Shown here: piece after piece, positions 8,357 to 18,540 of the stretch | Position numbering within the stretch: the stretch's first letter is position 1 | How the letters are laid out: every line of letters begins with the position of its first letter | Assembly: GCA_024697065.1 (NCBI GenBank) | Contig: JAILGE010000018.1 | Location: forward strand, 1-62,058 | Source of the DNA: Lachnospiraceae bacterium | GTDB lineage: Bacteria; Bacillota; Clostridia; Lachnospirales; Lachnospiraceae | Direction of reading: 5' to 3' | DNA: 62,058 nt | Notes under the pieces: generated by a model | Database searches by the model: none | Told to the model about the DNA's origin: nothing | What the model saw: the letters and a program-made list of their open reading frames with translations, nothing else | Program-made: the position numbers and the translations under genes

Positions 8357-10126
8357 CTACTTGAAGTTTTTAAACAGGCAAGACTCATATTCGTCCTTGG
8401 TAAGAAAAGGTGCAAGGTCATCTATAGTCGGAGAAACCAGCTTACCACCTTCAACCTGTTTACTGGAAAGCCTTGGAATTATCGGATCCAATTCCTTCTG
8501 AACAAGATCAAGGATAGCCCGTCCTTTATATCCCAATATCCAGTCTATACCTTCATCAATATCCTTATCTTTATCTATCGCCTTATACGCAAACCCAAAT
8601 GTATCCGCCACCTTTTCAAATGAAGGGAAGCCTATTCCCGAATCATTTGTACAGCCTGCCAAAACGCCCCCAAAAAATCTCTGATGAGTTCCGACTATGG
8701 CCTGATATTTATTATTATCAAATAATATTATCTTTATAGGCAGATTGTTATATGCCATTGTCTGCAGCTCTTGCAGATTCATCATCATACTTCCTTCGCC
8801 TGTAGCACAATATACCTCTCCATTTTTGGCTATAGCTGCACCGATCGAAGCGGGGAGATCATACCCCATAGTACCGCAATTTACGTTGCCATACATCCTT
8901 TGTCCAGATTTAGCTATGCCACACTGAAGCATTGATACCGCTGCAGTATTATTTCCCAATACAACCACCGCGTCCTCAGGTGCTTTCTCCATGAATCTGT
9001 AAGAGAAATTATATGCCGAAATATTTTCGGTCTCTACCTTATCCCAATCATGAAACTTATTCTTGAGATACCTGCAATAATCACCCCATTTCACATCCAT
9101 ATTATCCAGTGTTATTTCCGCATCTCTGAGCGCTAATACAACATCTGCCAGATCAGCGTTGATAGCCAGATCAATATGAACAGTAGGTTTCTTCAACTCC
9201 TCCTTATCGGCATCAATAACTATCTTTCTGGAATCAGGTGAAAATGCCTCGAAATTAAAGCCAATCTGTTTAAATGAAAGTCTTGCTCCGAAAACCACAA
9301 GAAGATCTGCGTTTTGAACTATAAAATTACCGGCTCTGCTGCCAAATGTTCCAAACATACCAAAATACAGGTCATCATCCGGTGAAAAGTAATCAACGGT
9401 GCTGGTAGGGCAGATTACAGGAATATTTAACTTTTCTGCAATCTTTCTTAAGTCAGATAAAGCTCCTGATGTCCGCACACCTGATCCGGCAATGAGAACC
9501 GGTTTTTTAGCCTTCTTTAATTCTGTTTCGAGTTCATCAATCTTAAGATCAGCCTGATCATCTTCCTCATGATATGTTCTTAATTCATCAGTATCTATCG
9601 TCTGCCCCTGAATATCCAGAGGAACATCTATCCATACCGGCCCCCGTCTTCCGGTAAGAGCCAACTTATACGCTTTCTCCAGATGATAACGGATATCCTT
9701 GGCATCTGTAACCATAACGGCATATTTTGTCATTGGTTTTACCGATCTGACAATATAATACTCCTGCTCCCCAAACTGGCGAAGATCAAGCCCTGTGCTG
9801 TCTACCGTAATATCAGACCTTACCTGTCCTGATATTATCATGACCGGAAGACTGTCCTGCCAGGCACACAGAACGCCTGTGATCGCGTTTGTCCCCCCCG
9901 GGCCACTTGTCACGCATACTGCAGCCATTTTATTATTTATTCTGCTGTAACTCTCTGCAGCGATTGCACACGCTTGCTCATGGTGGTCATAGATCTTGTT
10001 AAGCCTTGATTCCAAAGCAAATGCATTATTTAGATGCATCGCGCCTCCGCCAACAACCGAAAACAGCTGTGTGATGTCATGCTCCACAAGAAATCTTGCT
10101 ATATAATCCGCTACTCTTATTTTCAT
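8357..10126 (-). CDS. ThDP-dependent enzyme, acetolactate-synthase/YerE-like
   Basis: The protein has 589 residues with the three-domain ThDP-enzyme plan: N-terminal PYR domain with catalytic Glu50 (HHEQAC) and TSGPGGTN, a central domain (VLIAGSGV), and a C-terminal PP domain. The Mg-ThDP motif reads GEGSMMMN near residue 440 where the family normally has GDG. Housekeeping acetolactate synthase is unlikely in this locus. YerE of Yersinia adds an acetyl unit from pyruvate to CDP-3,6-dideoxy-4-keto-glucose, and rfbG/rfbH in the same locus would make that acceptor. The YerE-like role is therefore my best inference, with other pyruvate or 2-oxoacid chemistry possible. Confidence 0.75.
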   Translation of the reverse strand: MKIRVADYIARFLVEHDITQLFSVVGGGAMHLNNAFALESRLNKIYDHHEQACAIAAESYSRINNKMAAVCVTSGPGGTNAITGVLCAWQDSLPVMIISGQVRSDITVDSTGLDLRQFGEQEYYIVRSVKPMTKYAVMVTDAKDIRYHLEKAYKLALTGRRGPVWIDVPLDIQGQTIDTDELRTYHEEDDQADLKIDELETELKKAKKPVLIAGSGVRTSGALSDLRKIAEKLNIPVICPTSTVDYFSPDDDLYFGMFGTFGSRAGNFIVQNADLLVVFGARLSFKQIGFNFEAFSPDSRKIVIDADKEELKKPTVHIDLAINADLADVVLALRDAEITLDNMDVKWGDYCRYLKNKFHDWDKVETENISAYNFSYRFMEKAPEDAVVVLGNNTAAVSMLQCGIAKSGQRMYGNVNCGTMGYDLPASIGAAIAKNGEVYCATGEGSMMMNLQELQTMAYNNLPIKIILFDNNKYQAIVGTHQRFFGGVLAGCTNDSGIGFPSFEKVADTFGFAYKAIDKDKDIDEGIDWILGYKGRAILDLVQKELDPIIPRLSSKQVEGGKLVSPTIDDLAPFLTKDEYESCLFKNFK

Positions 10127-10197
10127 TTCTTCTAACCTCTATATCCTTTTATTCCCGCTTATTGCAGGTTTAATCTATACAATAGTATCTTCTTACC

Positions 10198-11109
10198 CTA
10201 TCCATATACCCGTTTTATTGTTTCTTCAAACGATATTGCCGCTTTCCACCCGGTATCCTCAAAAATCTTAGATACAGACGGTGCCAGTGTAACGCGGGGA
10301 AACGATTCATCGCCATATTGAAACTCCACCCCCGGTGCATACATTTCTCTTAATATTTCGGTATAATACTTTAAAGGATGATAATCTCCATTTGCCACAT
10401 TATATATTTTCCCGTTTTTTCCTTTTTCGGCAAGCGCTATAAACGCCTCTGCGCATTCGCCGGCATCAAGATAATCCCAATCCTGTGTGGCAGCTGACAA
10501 TCTTATCCCTACATTTCCCCTCTCATTATTAATTCCAGCACTTTTGAGAGAACAAATAAGATCCGGAATCAGCCTCCCCGCCGGTTCATATTCTCCAATA
10601 AGTGAAAAGATGCGCCCCCAAACCCATTCCATTCCTGTAAGTTGCGCCTGCGCTCTTGACATCACACATTCCGCAACTTTAGCAGCACCATACATTGAAA
10701 AAGGATTCGTCTGGCGTTCTTCAGTGATAAGCCCTTCCGCAACACCATATTCAGCCTGTGAGCCTGTTCCTATAAACCTTCTGCATTCTAACGCCGCAGC
10801 AGCTTTCATCACAGAATTGATATCTTCTACATTGCCATAAGCAGCATATTCATCACTGCGTGTGCCGGGACGATTAGCCATATGGAAAAAAAACTCACAC
10901 TTCTCATCTATCTGTCTCGGAAGTGCACCAAAATCACTATCTTCAATTTCAATAATACGGATTTTTCCCGAAGTGGAAAGATCATTGATTCTTGCATTGT
11001 GAGCTGATCCACGTCTAACAACTGCATAGACATTATACCCATGCTCAGCCAGATGCTTTGTCAGATGAATTCCTGCAAATCCGGCCGCCCCCGTTACAAC
11101 CACATTCAT
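10198..11109 (-). CDS. Extended SDR (NAD-dependent epimerase/dehydratase or reductase)
   Basis: The protein has 303 residues. VVVTGAAGFAGIH gives the nucleotide-binding TGxxGxxG, GTGSQAEYG the catalytic Ser region, and MYGAAKVAE the YxxxK pair. A second lobe follows (DWDYLDAGECAEAFIAL, IYNVANGDYHPL). CDP-abequose/paratose synthases and YerF-type reductases that act on the 4-keto of CDP-dideoxy sugars are of this class, so reduction of the product of RfbH or of the ThDP enzyme is a reasonable proposal. It lies 71 nt before the ThDP gene on the same strand and just after a decayed membrane-protein gene. Confidence 0.8.
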   Translation of the reverse strand: MNVVVTGAAGFAGIHLTKHLAEHGYNVYAVVRRGSAHNARINDLSTSGKIRIIEIEDSDFGALPRQIDEKCEFFFHMANRPGTRSDEYAAYGNVEDINSVMKAAAALECRRFIGTGSQAEYGVAEGLITEERQTNPFSMYGAAKVAECVMSRAQAQLTGMEWVWGRIFSLIGEYEPAGRLIPDLICSLKSAGINNERGNVGIRLSAATQDWDYLDAGECAEAFIALAEKGKNGKIYNVANGDYHPLKYYTEILREMYAPGVEFQYGDESFPRVTLAPSVSKIFEDTGWKAAISFEETIKRVYG

Positions 11110-11203
11110 TAGCCTGTCACCTCATTATCATTTGTTAATTATATCATAACAAAGAGCATATAAGCTTCCTAAATATGAGTAAAAAATAATAATATTCTGC
11201 CCT

Positions 11204-12831
11204 TTACTTTTGTATACATTTGTTATCCATCTCATATATCAGTCTCTTATATTCAAAGCCTCTGAAGGAATATGACTTTTCTTCTACCACGTTAAATCTG
11301 TCCTTAACAAACAAAGCGATATCTTCTCCGGCCATTACGTTGTAGATCAGCGATGCTCTTCCATGATAAGATGAGTCATTTTCAAATGATCCCAGCGCCT
11401 GCGCATCAGACTGCTCAACAAAATCAAGTCACATATCTCCCGGCCTGTTTTTCACAGCATCCCTTATTCCCAGTCTGTCATTGTAAAGCTCTGCCCTAAT
11501 CGCATATTTTGCAGGCTCTGCAGGTGCAAATTCCTCAATCCCGTCAAAGAAACCGTAAGCGCCATACATAACCGGTATGAAAATGAGATCGCCGTCTTTA
11601 ACGGCATCTACAAGAGCAGAGTGGTAAACCACCTCTCCCCATTCGATCTGTCGGTTATATGTCATCCCGTCACCGTACATATATGTACTTATCATCGAAG
11701 CCTTTCCGATATCTGTTCCGCCGAATGCCAAACGGGATACAGGATCTACAGTTATGAAGCACTCAACAAAAAACAGTAAAACCAATACCGACTTTTAAAC
11801 AGTTGTTACAAGTATCATATTCTTATTCCTGACGTGTCCTGTTACAGCTGTAAACAAAAACAACATGAAGGGAACTGCCGGAAGATAATATCTGGCATTA
11901 TTATAGATTTTATATAAAGCAAGAAAAGCAATCATCACAGTAAGCACAGAACCGCATATACTTATTACAAGTGTTTTGGTCCATTCCCGTTTCTTATGCT
12001 TTCCTATAATGATCCCACCGATAGTTCCCGCAACTATTCCGATCCATATCATCCAGTTAAAACTAAAGCAGAAAGACAACCTTAAGTTTCTCTACAAGAT
12101 TCTCCCTGTCAAAAGCAAACCCTCCCCCGGCATAACTGCTTCCCATATTTGAGCCTCTGTCAGCTGATAAAAATGCCGCCAGCCATATAACGACAACCCC
12201 TGCCATTATCATCAATTTCTTCTCGTAAATGATCGTCTTAAATTTTTTTCCTTCTGTACGTCCTTCTATGAGATCGGCAATGATGACACCGATACATATC
12301 CCGCCAAAGACCAGGATCGCAGGTTCCTTGATAAAGCAGAAGAATAATGACAGGAATCCGAAACACCACCATTTCTTTTTGATGATCGAAAGAAGGATAA
12401 ATACAGAAAAACACATCATCAGATAATCCGAGCTTTGTGAATGAACCATTCCCAAGGGCCAGGGTGAAAATGCAAACAAAGATACCGGCAGAAAAATTTT
12501 TAATTACCGCAGTCTCATTGCTTAATGATTCCGTAATACGCCAAAGCAACATATGCTTAACAGATAAAGCAATATATTTCCAAAGATCATTCCAAGAAGA
12601 GCATCATTAAAAAATACAAGCTTCCATATCCTGCACCACAGCAGATAGCTGTAAGAGACGTGCCCAAAAAGTGACCATTCACTCCAGCCAAACAGTTGCA
12701 CAAATTCATAATTCTTTGCGCTGTCCCATCTCAGCTGGAACATTCCGCGATCAAAGCATAAGATAAAACAAAGTAGCAAAAAAATACTTTGAATCTATCC
12801 GGCCTTTTTAAATTTGTTTTAAGCTTCTCCA
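11204..12831 (-). pseudogene. Decayed multi-membrane (GT-C-like) protein gene
   Basis: Successive pieces in different frames read as one ~540-residue membrane protein: start MEKLKTNLKRP at 12831; a frameshift in a 7-base T-run (12778-12784); shifts near 12540, near the A/T-run at ~12495 and near 12080; an in-frame TAA at 11795-11797; an in-frame TGA at 11429-11431; and a final stop at 11204-11206. Hydrophobic stretches such as CFSVFILLSIIKK and the tail GRASLIYNVMAGEDIALFV resemble a glycosyltransferase-C or dolichyl-mannosyltransferase-like protein. Several independent lesions argue for true decay over one sequencing error. It sits between two intact genes of the locus. Confidence 0.8.
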
Positions 12832-12834
12832 TAC

Positions 12835-14529
12835 TCACCTTACAGCATCAAACGGGATCCACGAACCGGTCCCGCAATCATATATATATATTCCAATCAT
12901 CTCAGTAGCGCCGTAAATATCCAGATATGATACAACCCGGTTAATATAGTCATCCAGGTCTCCTGTATATGCCAGATTCCATCCCGGAGGAAAATTGCCC
13001 GAATATCCGTTTACAGTATACAGATCATTGGCCGAAGCTATCATCCAGCTTTTCATCTGTGTCGAATAACGATTTGAAATATCAGATCCGTCAAAAAGTA
13101 TCATTACCCTACAGTCATCAGGAGCCTGGGGAACAGTTGCAATACTATCCCTCATATCGGATATATCAAACTGGACCGGTATATCGCAAATATTTGAAGC
13201 GATCAGCAAAGCAACAACTATCACGCCTGCCACATGATTAAATTTACCTTTCGCCCTTATCGAATGGTCACATACGCAGGCCGTTACAATAGCTATAGGA
13301 AGGCTCATCATACCAAGGATCCTGCCGACAGCTCTGACAGAGCTTCCTCCGGGTATTATCTTTCTCAAAACGATCCACAACGAACTGTTTCCGAATTTCA
13401 AAAATATAAAAAAGCACAGCAGCGTGGAAACAGCCATGGCAGACATTACGCATAACCTGCTCTCGTTCTTTGATTCCTCTCTTCTTACATTCCTTATCAG
13501 CATTATCACAGCGAAAACAAACAGTAAAACAGTGATGACCGGATATCCGCTTGATACTTCAGCTTCAACAGTTTCCCTCCACATTTCCATTTCTGCCGAA
13601 AGACTATGTTTGACCATACTGTTCCACAGTCTCTCCAACGGAGCTTTCGAGATGGTCCTGAAGATATCGCTCCAGTCAGCGGAAAAGAGTGCTACTTCTT
13701 CATCCGAATATCCGCCACCAGATAAAGCAAGCATCGGAAGATAAACCTTGCAGAAGGGATAAATCCACCAGATCTGCGCGGCCAGACAAACAAACGTCTC
13801 TGCGATGTGATCCTTTATCCACTTAAGGATAGCCTTGCATTTCTTCCTGCAGATGATCACAAGGAAAACAGCTGTTAACCCCATCCAGATAGTCATGAAA
13901 TATCCCACATAAAACGCAGTCAGGAAAGACAATCCGTAAAACAGTATCGCTATAAATTCATGTAAATATCTTTTATATCTGTTATCCTTTTCTGAATCCG
14001 ATCGGTAATGGAAGATCCGCTCTATTGCCCAGAATAGGACAGCCATATAGGAAAATGAAAAGAATTGCGAATGCCCGGAAAATGAAACGAAAGAGCAACT
14101 GAAAAAAGATATTAATTCAGCCGCGATAATGTACATCTTTTTTATCCCGATATTCTTAAGGAGAAGCCATTGAAAAATCACTCCGATAAAATGCGTGATA
14201 ACAACAGTAATGATGTACGCAGAAAACAAATCGCATCCGGCCATACGTAACAATGAATGCAGCAAGCCTTCACCAAGCATCATGTCCGAACCGCCAAGCC
14301 ACATATTTACCGGCCAGAAAGCACGCATCTCGGTAAGTCCGTGGCCATATCTGAACACATCGTACCAATGGTCACATTCCATCATTATCAGTGCAGTATC
14401 TCCTCCGGGAAACTTATCATCCCAGATCAATCTCCGAAAAATAATACATTCCAAGATAACAAGGCCCGTCGCGACCAACAGCCATTCATATTTTTTTCTG
14501 TTATTATTCTCTGTTTGTTTTGATCTCAT
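12835..14529 (-). CDS. Multi-membrane protein, GT-C glycosyltransferase-like
   Basis: The protein has 564 residues with about ten hydrophobic segments. The first follows a short basic N-terminus (RKKYEW), and an acidic loop after it (FPGGDTALIMMECDHW) is where GT-C enzymes keep catalytic Asp residues. The last ~110 residues are soluble and would lie outside the membrane. It overlaps the YfhO-like gene upstream by 26 nt, and the pseudogene begins 4 nt after it. A lipid-linked sugar transferase acting on the outer face is the best reading, but I do not recognise a specific family. Confidence 0.7.
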   Translation of the reverse strand: MRSKQTENNNRKKYEWLLVATGLVILECIIFRRLIWDDKFPGGDTALIMMECDHWYDVFRYGHGLTEMRAFWPVNMWLGGSDMMLGEGLLHSLLRMAGCDLFSAYIITVVITHFIGVIFQWLLLKNIGIKKMYIIAAELISFFSCSFVSFSGHSQFFSFSYMAVLFWAIERIFHYRSDSEKDNRYKRYLHEFIAILFYGLSFLTAFYVGYFMTIWMGLTAVFLVIICRKKCKAILKWIKDHIAETFVCLAAQIWWIYPFCKVYLPMLALSGGGYSDEEVALFSADWSDIFRTISKAPLERLWNSMVKHSLSAEMEMWRETVEAEVSSGYPVITVLLFVFAVIMLIRNVRREESKNESRLCVMSAMAVSTLLCFFIFLKFGNSSLWIVLRKIIPGGSSVRAVGRILGMMSLPIAIVTACVCDHSIRAKGKFNHVAGVIVVALLIASNICDIPVQFDISDMRDSIATVPQAPDDCRVMILFDGSDISNRYSTQMKSWMIASANDLYTVNGYSGNFPPGWNLAYTGDLDDYINRVVSYLDIYGATEMIGIYIYDCGTGSWIPFDAVR

Positions 14530-16657
14530 TTTTGTCCGTTATATTTTTGTCGATTTCATTCCTGTTTTTTATGATCCTATATACAAGTATAACGATCAGT
14601 GTTCCGATAACTGATATCAAAACCGCTGTCGTAAATGCGTGATCTTCATATACCACGCTGACATGGTGCTTCCCCGCAGGACAATTAATGACCATGCTTC
14701 CCAGATAAACACCTCTTTCAACCGGTACTTCTTTTCCGTCAATATACCCGTGAAAATTCTTTTGTCTCACATAATTAAAAACTATATAACCATTTTCAAA
14801 AGCTTCATCAGTATTGACTTCAAGAGAATTAACCTTCTGTATGAAGTCTTTAACTTCACCAAGGTATTCTCCATTTTCCGAGATCACATACGCTAGCGGC
14901 ATTGCATTGGGATCATAGAAGAGCACTCTCCCCTTATCTTCTGCCACCTTCTCTATCCCCAATGAAGGAAAGAAATCTTCATCTTCCGACCTTGCGACAT
15001 AAAAAGATACGCCCTGCAGCCTTAACTGATAGATTTCCGCCTCATCCAGGGAGCTGATCATTCCTGTATTATCCGTCTGATCTTCCAAAATATCTCTGTA
15101 TTCCGCAGACTCTGTTGTAACAAGTTGATCATATCCCGACCTTGAATTCAGGCCATAATAAGTAGCGAAATTAGCATCAAGTCCTGCAGGTGCATCACCC
15201 GTGATCCTCCAGGTATCAACATCAACACTGATATTTACTCCGGCTTTTGATATATACCTTTTTTCCCCTATAATGCTGCAAAAGGGATCTGAATAAGGCT
15301 TATCCCCTGAATTCTCAAATACAATAGCTCTGGCAGGAAAAGCGAAATATAAAACAGAAAAATTAGCGATAACGCACAGTACAAGAAACGCGCCGACAGC
15401 CTTCGACGCTTTTCCTTTACTTCTCTTCTGCACAATATTGATCAGATAAGATGCCCCGGCCGCACCAACAGCTATCATGAAGAAATTGACGAATATCAGT
15501 ATTTTAAACGGCCATCTGAAACGATTGATCACGGGGATATAATAAACTATCCGGTTAAAAAGCATACTGAAGGTCCACAGCGAAGAAACCAGCAATCCCG
15601 GAAGCATGATAAAGCAGCAATCCTTTTCATCGCTTCTTTTTTTGCGATCCTTGATCAATAAGAACACAGCTACCACAAAAGAAATCACCATAATATATCC
15701 GATATGGCCTGTCACAGTCTGCATTCTCATCAAGCCATCATCGCCGGATATCCCCTGACTCAGGTCATAATCGTGCATCCTTGAAGTAAACGGATAGATC
15801 AGTGAAAACAGCCATGATCCGAAATCCGATGACAGTGAGAAGAATGTATCAAAATCCAGATTGCCGCTTCTGTCTGCAGAATTCTGCATTGCAAAATACA
15901 TGGGTAAAAGTAAAGGAAGGCTCCATATTCCCATTGGAATGAACGACAGTATATATTTTTCGGCCTTTGGAAGCACCGTTTTTTTATCTTCTGTTGAAAC
16001 AAACAGATATGTAAGTGCGGCCATAACTTCAAAAATAAAAGAATAGATAAAGAATTGAGGATGTCCGATATACAAACACATGAGTCTTGGCACAGATGCG
16101 ATCAGAATACTCTTTATACTGAATTTATCCAGCATATTAATATCCGCAAGGATCATTAAAGGAAAGCATCCTGCCGTCATTATTATGATGATCCAGTTCG
16201 CGCCTATTACTATCGAAAAAGCATTGAATGCCCACGAAATGCCACCTGTTACCGCCGCGATCTCATTTAGCTTCAGCTTCTTAAGAAGATAAAACATAGA
16301 AATCCCACCGATCAAAGAATAGATGAACGCAAGGATCTCGATCATTGCACAACTGTGACCGAATAATATGTGACTAATTATCCACGCAAGATAAACAGCA
16401 GGATTTAAAACTCCCGACTGTCCCTTATCAAGATGCGGTATGCCTGAAAACTGATGAAAATTATATAATGCCAGCTCACCCGAAAAAGCACTTCTAACTG
16501 TATGTTCAAACGAACAAACATACCAATCCGCATTATCATCCTGTAAAAAATAATACGGATGTGTTATCTCACATCCGATAAATAAAAAAACTATCGAAAG
16601 AAAAACGCATATTACGGCTGCATTTCTCGTAGCAAGCTTTTTCAAGTCAAATTTCAT
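14504..16657 (-). CDS. YfhO-family multi-membrane protein (GT-C-like)
   Basis: The start at 16657 (MKFDLKK) follows GGGGAG and gives 717 residues; the longer frame would overlap the methyltransferase gene. It has about twelve membrane segments, RFRWPFKIL in a loop, and a C-terminal extracellular part with FHGYIDGKEVPV, CPAGKHHVSVVYEDHAF and a last membrane helix, as in the YfhO family. B. subtilis YfhO takes GlcNAc from the undecaprenyl carrier made by CsbB and puts it on lipoteichoic acid. With the GT2 at 486-1430 a similar outside-face decoration is likely; sugar and acceptor are unknown. Confidence 0.8.
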   Translation of the reverse strand: MKFDLKKLATRNAAVICVFLSIVFLFIGCEITHPYYFLQDDNADWYVCSFEHTVRSAFSGELALYNFHQFSGIPHLDKGQSGVLNPAVYLAWIISHILFGHSCAMIEILAFIYSLIGGISMFYLLKKLKLNEIAAVTGGISWAFNAFSIVIGANWIIIIMTAGCFPLMILADINMLDKFSIKSILIASVPRLMCLYIGHPQFFIYSFIFEVMAALTYLFVSTEDKKTVLPKAEKYILSFIPMGIWSLPLLLPMYFAMQNSADRSGNLDFDTFFSLSSDFGSWLFSLIYPFTSRMHDYDLSQGISGDDGLMRMQTVTGHIGYIMVISFVVAVFLLIKDRKKRSDEKDCCFIMLPGLLVSSLWTFSMLFNRIVYYIPVINRFRWPFKILIFVNFFMIAVGAAGASYLINIVQKRSKGKASKAVGAFLVLCVIANFSVLYFAFPARAIVFENSGDKPYSDPFCSIIGEKRYISKAGVNISVDVDTWRITGDAPAGLDANFATYYGLNSRSGYDQLVTTESAEYRDILEDQTDNTGMISSLDEAEIYQLRLQGVSFYVARSEDEDFFPSLGIEKVAEDKGRVLFYDPNAMPLAYVISENGEYLGEVKDFIQKVNSLEVNTDEAFENGYIVFNYVRQKNFHGYIDGKEVPVERGVYLGSMVINCPAGKHHVSVVYEDHAFTTAVLISVIGTLIVILVYRIIKNRNEIDKNITDKNEIKTNRE

Positions 16658-16658
16658 T

Positions 16659-17378
16659 TTACTCCCCTGCTTTGTTCTCTTTTTCGGCATACAGATAGTA
16701 TTGCCCGCCCAAAGGGCATCTGGAAAGCCGCCGCTCATACTTCAGCATTCCTTTGAAGAGTTTTTTCCTCGGGAAAAAGATAGAATAATACAGATCTGTC
16801 TTAACATTGTTATTTTTCAGATATTTAATTAATCTCCCGGGCTTTACCAGTTTAACCCCTTCATCAAAAATACAATCGTGAACAACCTTTCGCGTAAGCG
16901 GATTATAGGGATTATGTTCAAAAATCACTATCTTCCCACCGGGTTTTATAATCCTGAGCAATTCCCGTATTATATGCGGACGGTCTTCCGGTTCAATGTG
17001 ATGGAGTACACAAGCCAGATAGATTACGTCAAAGCTGTCATCTTCAAACGGCATATTTACTCCATCATAACTGATAAACCGATATTTGCCTCCATAGCGC
17101 TTATCGGCCACCTCCAGACTAACTGTTGAGATATCAAGACCTATATATTCATATTCCGGATAGTGTTTGGTAATATATTCGGCAGAACTTCCGTCTCCGC
17201 AGCCAAAATCAAGCCACTTGCCCCCCTTTTTCGGGATCACTCCATCCTGTTCAAGTAATTTCAATTTAAACTCACAAAAATAGGCACTGTCTACACCGCT
17301 GACATTATGGATATTCTGTGTATGGATCCCTCTATAATCACTTACATATTTATCAAAAACAGGTGTCTGTTTTTTCAT
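16659..17378 (-). CDS. Class I SAM-dependent methyltransferase
   Basis: The protein has 239 residues. Motif I is WLDFGCGDGSSAEY near residue 56, then YIGLDIS, a post-I VIYLACVLHHI and IIKPGGKIVIFEHNPYN, which is the UbiE/Methyltransf_11 pattern. It is encoded between rfbG and the YfhO-like gene, its stop 1 nt before that gene's start and its stop region supplying the ribosome site. A methyl group on a sugar of the surface polymer is the likely product; nothing in the sequence names the acceptor. Confidence 0.8.
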   Translation of the reverse strand: MKKQTPVFDKYVSDYRGIHTQNIHNVSGVDSAYFCEFKLKLLEQDGVIPKKGGKWLDFGCGDGSSAEYITKHYPEYEYIGLDISTVSLEVADKRYGGKYRFISYDGVNMPFEDDSFDVIYLACVLHHIEPEDRPHIIRELLRIIKPGGKIVIFEHNPYNPLTRKVVHDCIFDEGVKLVKPGRLIKYLKNNNVKTDLYYSIFFPRKKLFKGMLKYERRLSRCPLGGQYYLYAEKENKAGE

Positions 17379-17441
17379 CAGGATTTTTCTCCATTAGGTA
17401 TCAACCGAATCATCTGCTTATCACCGGCTAAATATCCGGCA

Positions 17442-18530
17442 TCATTTCATACCGACAAATTCGTCAATCTGCTTTTTCATCACAGCATTAATATTATCCG
17501 CCGACGGTTCCTCAAGCCAGGCCTTAGTCCATTCGACAGTCTTCTCCACAGCCTTTTCAATATGCCACGCAGGCTTCCATCCGAAGACGCTTTTTACCAG
17601 GGATGTATCTAACTTAAGGAAATTTGCCTCATGAGGCGCATTCGGATCAACAGCAGCGATCTCAGATTTAAATTTCGGACCATAATATTTTCCGAACAGA
17701 TTCACGAGTTCTCCCGTCGTAACACAGTCGCAGTCATCAGGTCCCACATTATAGAATCCCGCCTTAGATGTATCCTCATACTGCGCTGCTGCTATAATCA
17801 TATATGTAAATAAGGGTTCAAGCACATGCTGATAAGGTCTGGTGCTGAGCGGATTTCTTATAACAATAGCCTCACCGCTCTGAACAGCCCTTACACAGTC
17901 CGGGATTATCCTGTCAGCCGCGAAATCTCCACCGCCTATCACATTGCCCGCCCTGGCTGTTGAGACACCAAGCGCAGGTTCCTGATTGTAGAATGAATTG
18001 ATATAACTGTGCGTTACAAGCTCGGAACATGATTTGCTGTTACTGTAGGGATCGAAACCGTCAAGAGGCTCATTTTCCCTGTAACCGTAACACCATTCAT
18101 TATTCTTATAAACCTTGTCGGTGGTTACGTTCAAAAACGACCTTACAGAGTCCATGTGAAGTCTTACCGATTCACATATATTTACCGTTCCCATTACATT
18201 GGTTTCATATGTAAGTCTGGGCTCCTTGTAGGAAGTCCTTACTATAGGCTGGGCAGCAAGATGAAAAACTATCTCAGGCTTAACTTCATCAAACACCTTA
18301 TCAAGTTTTTCAAAATCCCTTATATCTCCTTCAACCGAATGGATCGCTTTTTCCAGATCAGCTATCCCGTAAAGATTCATTGATGTAGGTGCCGGGAGAC
18401 TGTATCCCGTCACAACCGCACCGGCATCAGACAGGATCTTGATCAGCCATGAGCCTTTAAACCCTGTATGGCCTGTTACGAGAACTCTTTTCCCTTTATA
18501 AAAATCGCAAACCGACTTTTTATCCATCAT
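17442..18530 (-). CDS. rfbG: CDP-glucose 4,6-dehydratase
   Basis: The protein has 362 residues. VLVTGHTGFKGSWL is the characteristic glycine-rich start of this SDR subgroup; HLAAQPIVRTSY, NVTTDKVYKN, YSNSKSCSE (YxxxK) and RAGNVIGGGDFAADRIIPD are further hallmarks of RfbG/DdhB. It converts CDP-glucose to CDP-4-keto-6-deoxyglucose with bound NAD. It lies 10 nt after rfbH. The cytidylyltransferase that makes CDP-glucose (rfbF) is not in the window. Confidence 0.93.
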   Translation of the reverse strand: MMDKKSVCDFYKGKRVLVTGHTGFKGSWLIKILSDAGAVVTGYSLPAPTSMNLYGIADLEKAIHSVEGDIRDFEKLDKVFDEVKPEIVFHLAAQPIVRTSYKEPRLTYETNVMGTVNICESVRLHMDSVRSFLNVTTDKVYKNNEWCYGYRENEPLDGFDPYSNSKSCSELVTHSYINSFYNQEPALGVSTARAGNVIGGGDFAADRIIPDCVRAVQSGEAIVIRNPLSTRPYQHVLEPLFTYMIIAAAQYEDTSKAGFYNVGPDDCDCVTTGELVNLFGKYYGPKFKSEIAAVDPNAPHEANFLKLDTSLVKSVFGWKPAWHIEKAVEKTVEWTKAWLEEPSADNINAVMKKQIDEFVGMK

Positions 18531-18540
18531 CCACTCCGAT

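Noticed and set aside
10487-10840. A 117-codon plus-strand frame inside the SDR gene
   Set aside because: It is antisense to clear SDR motifs and has no ribosome site.
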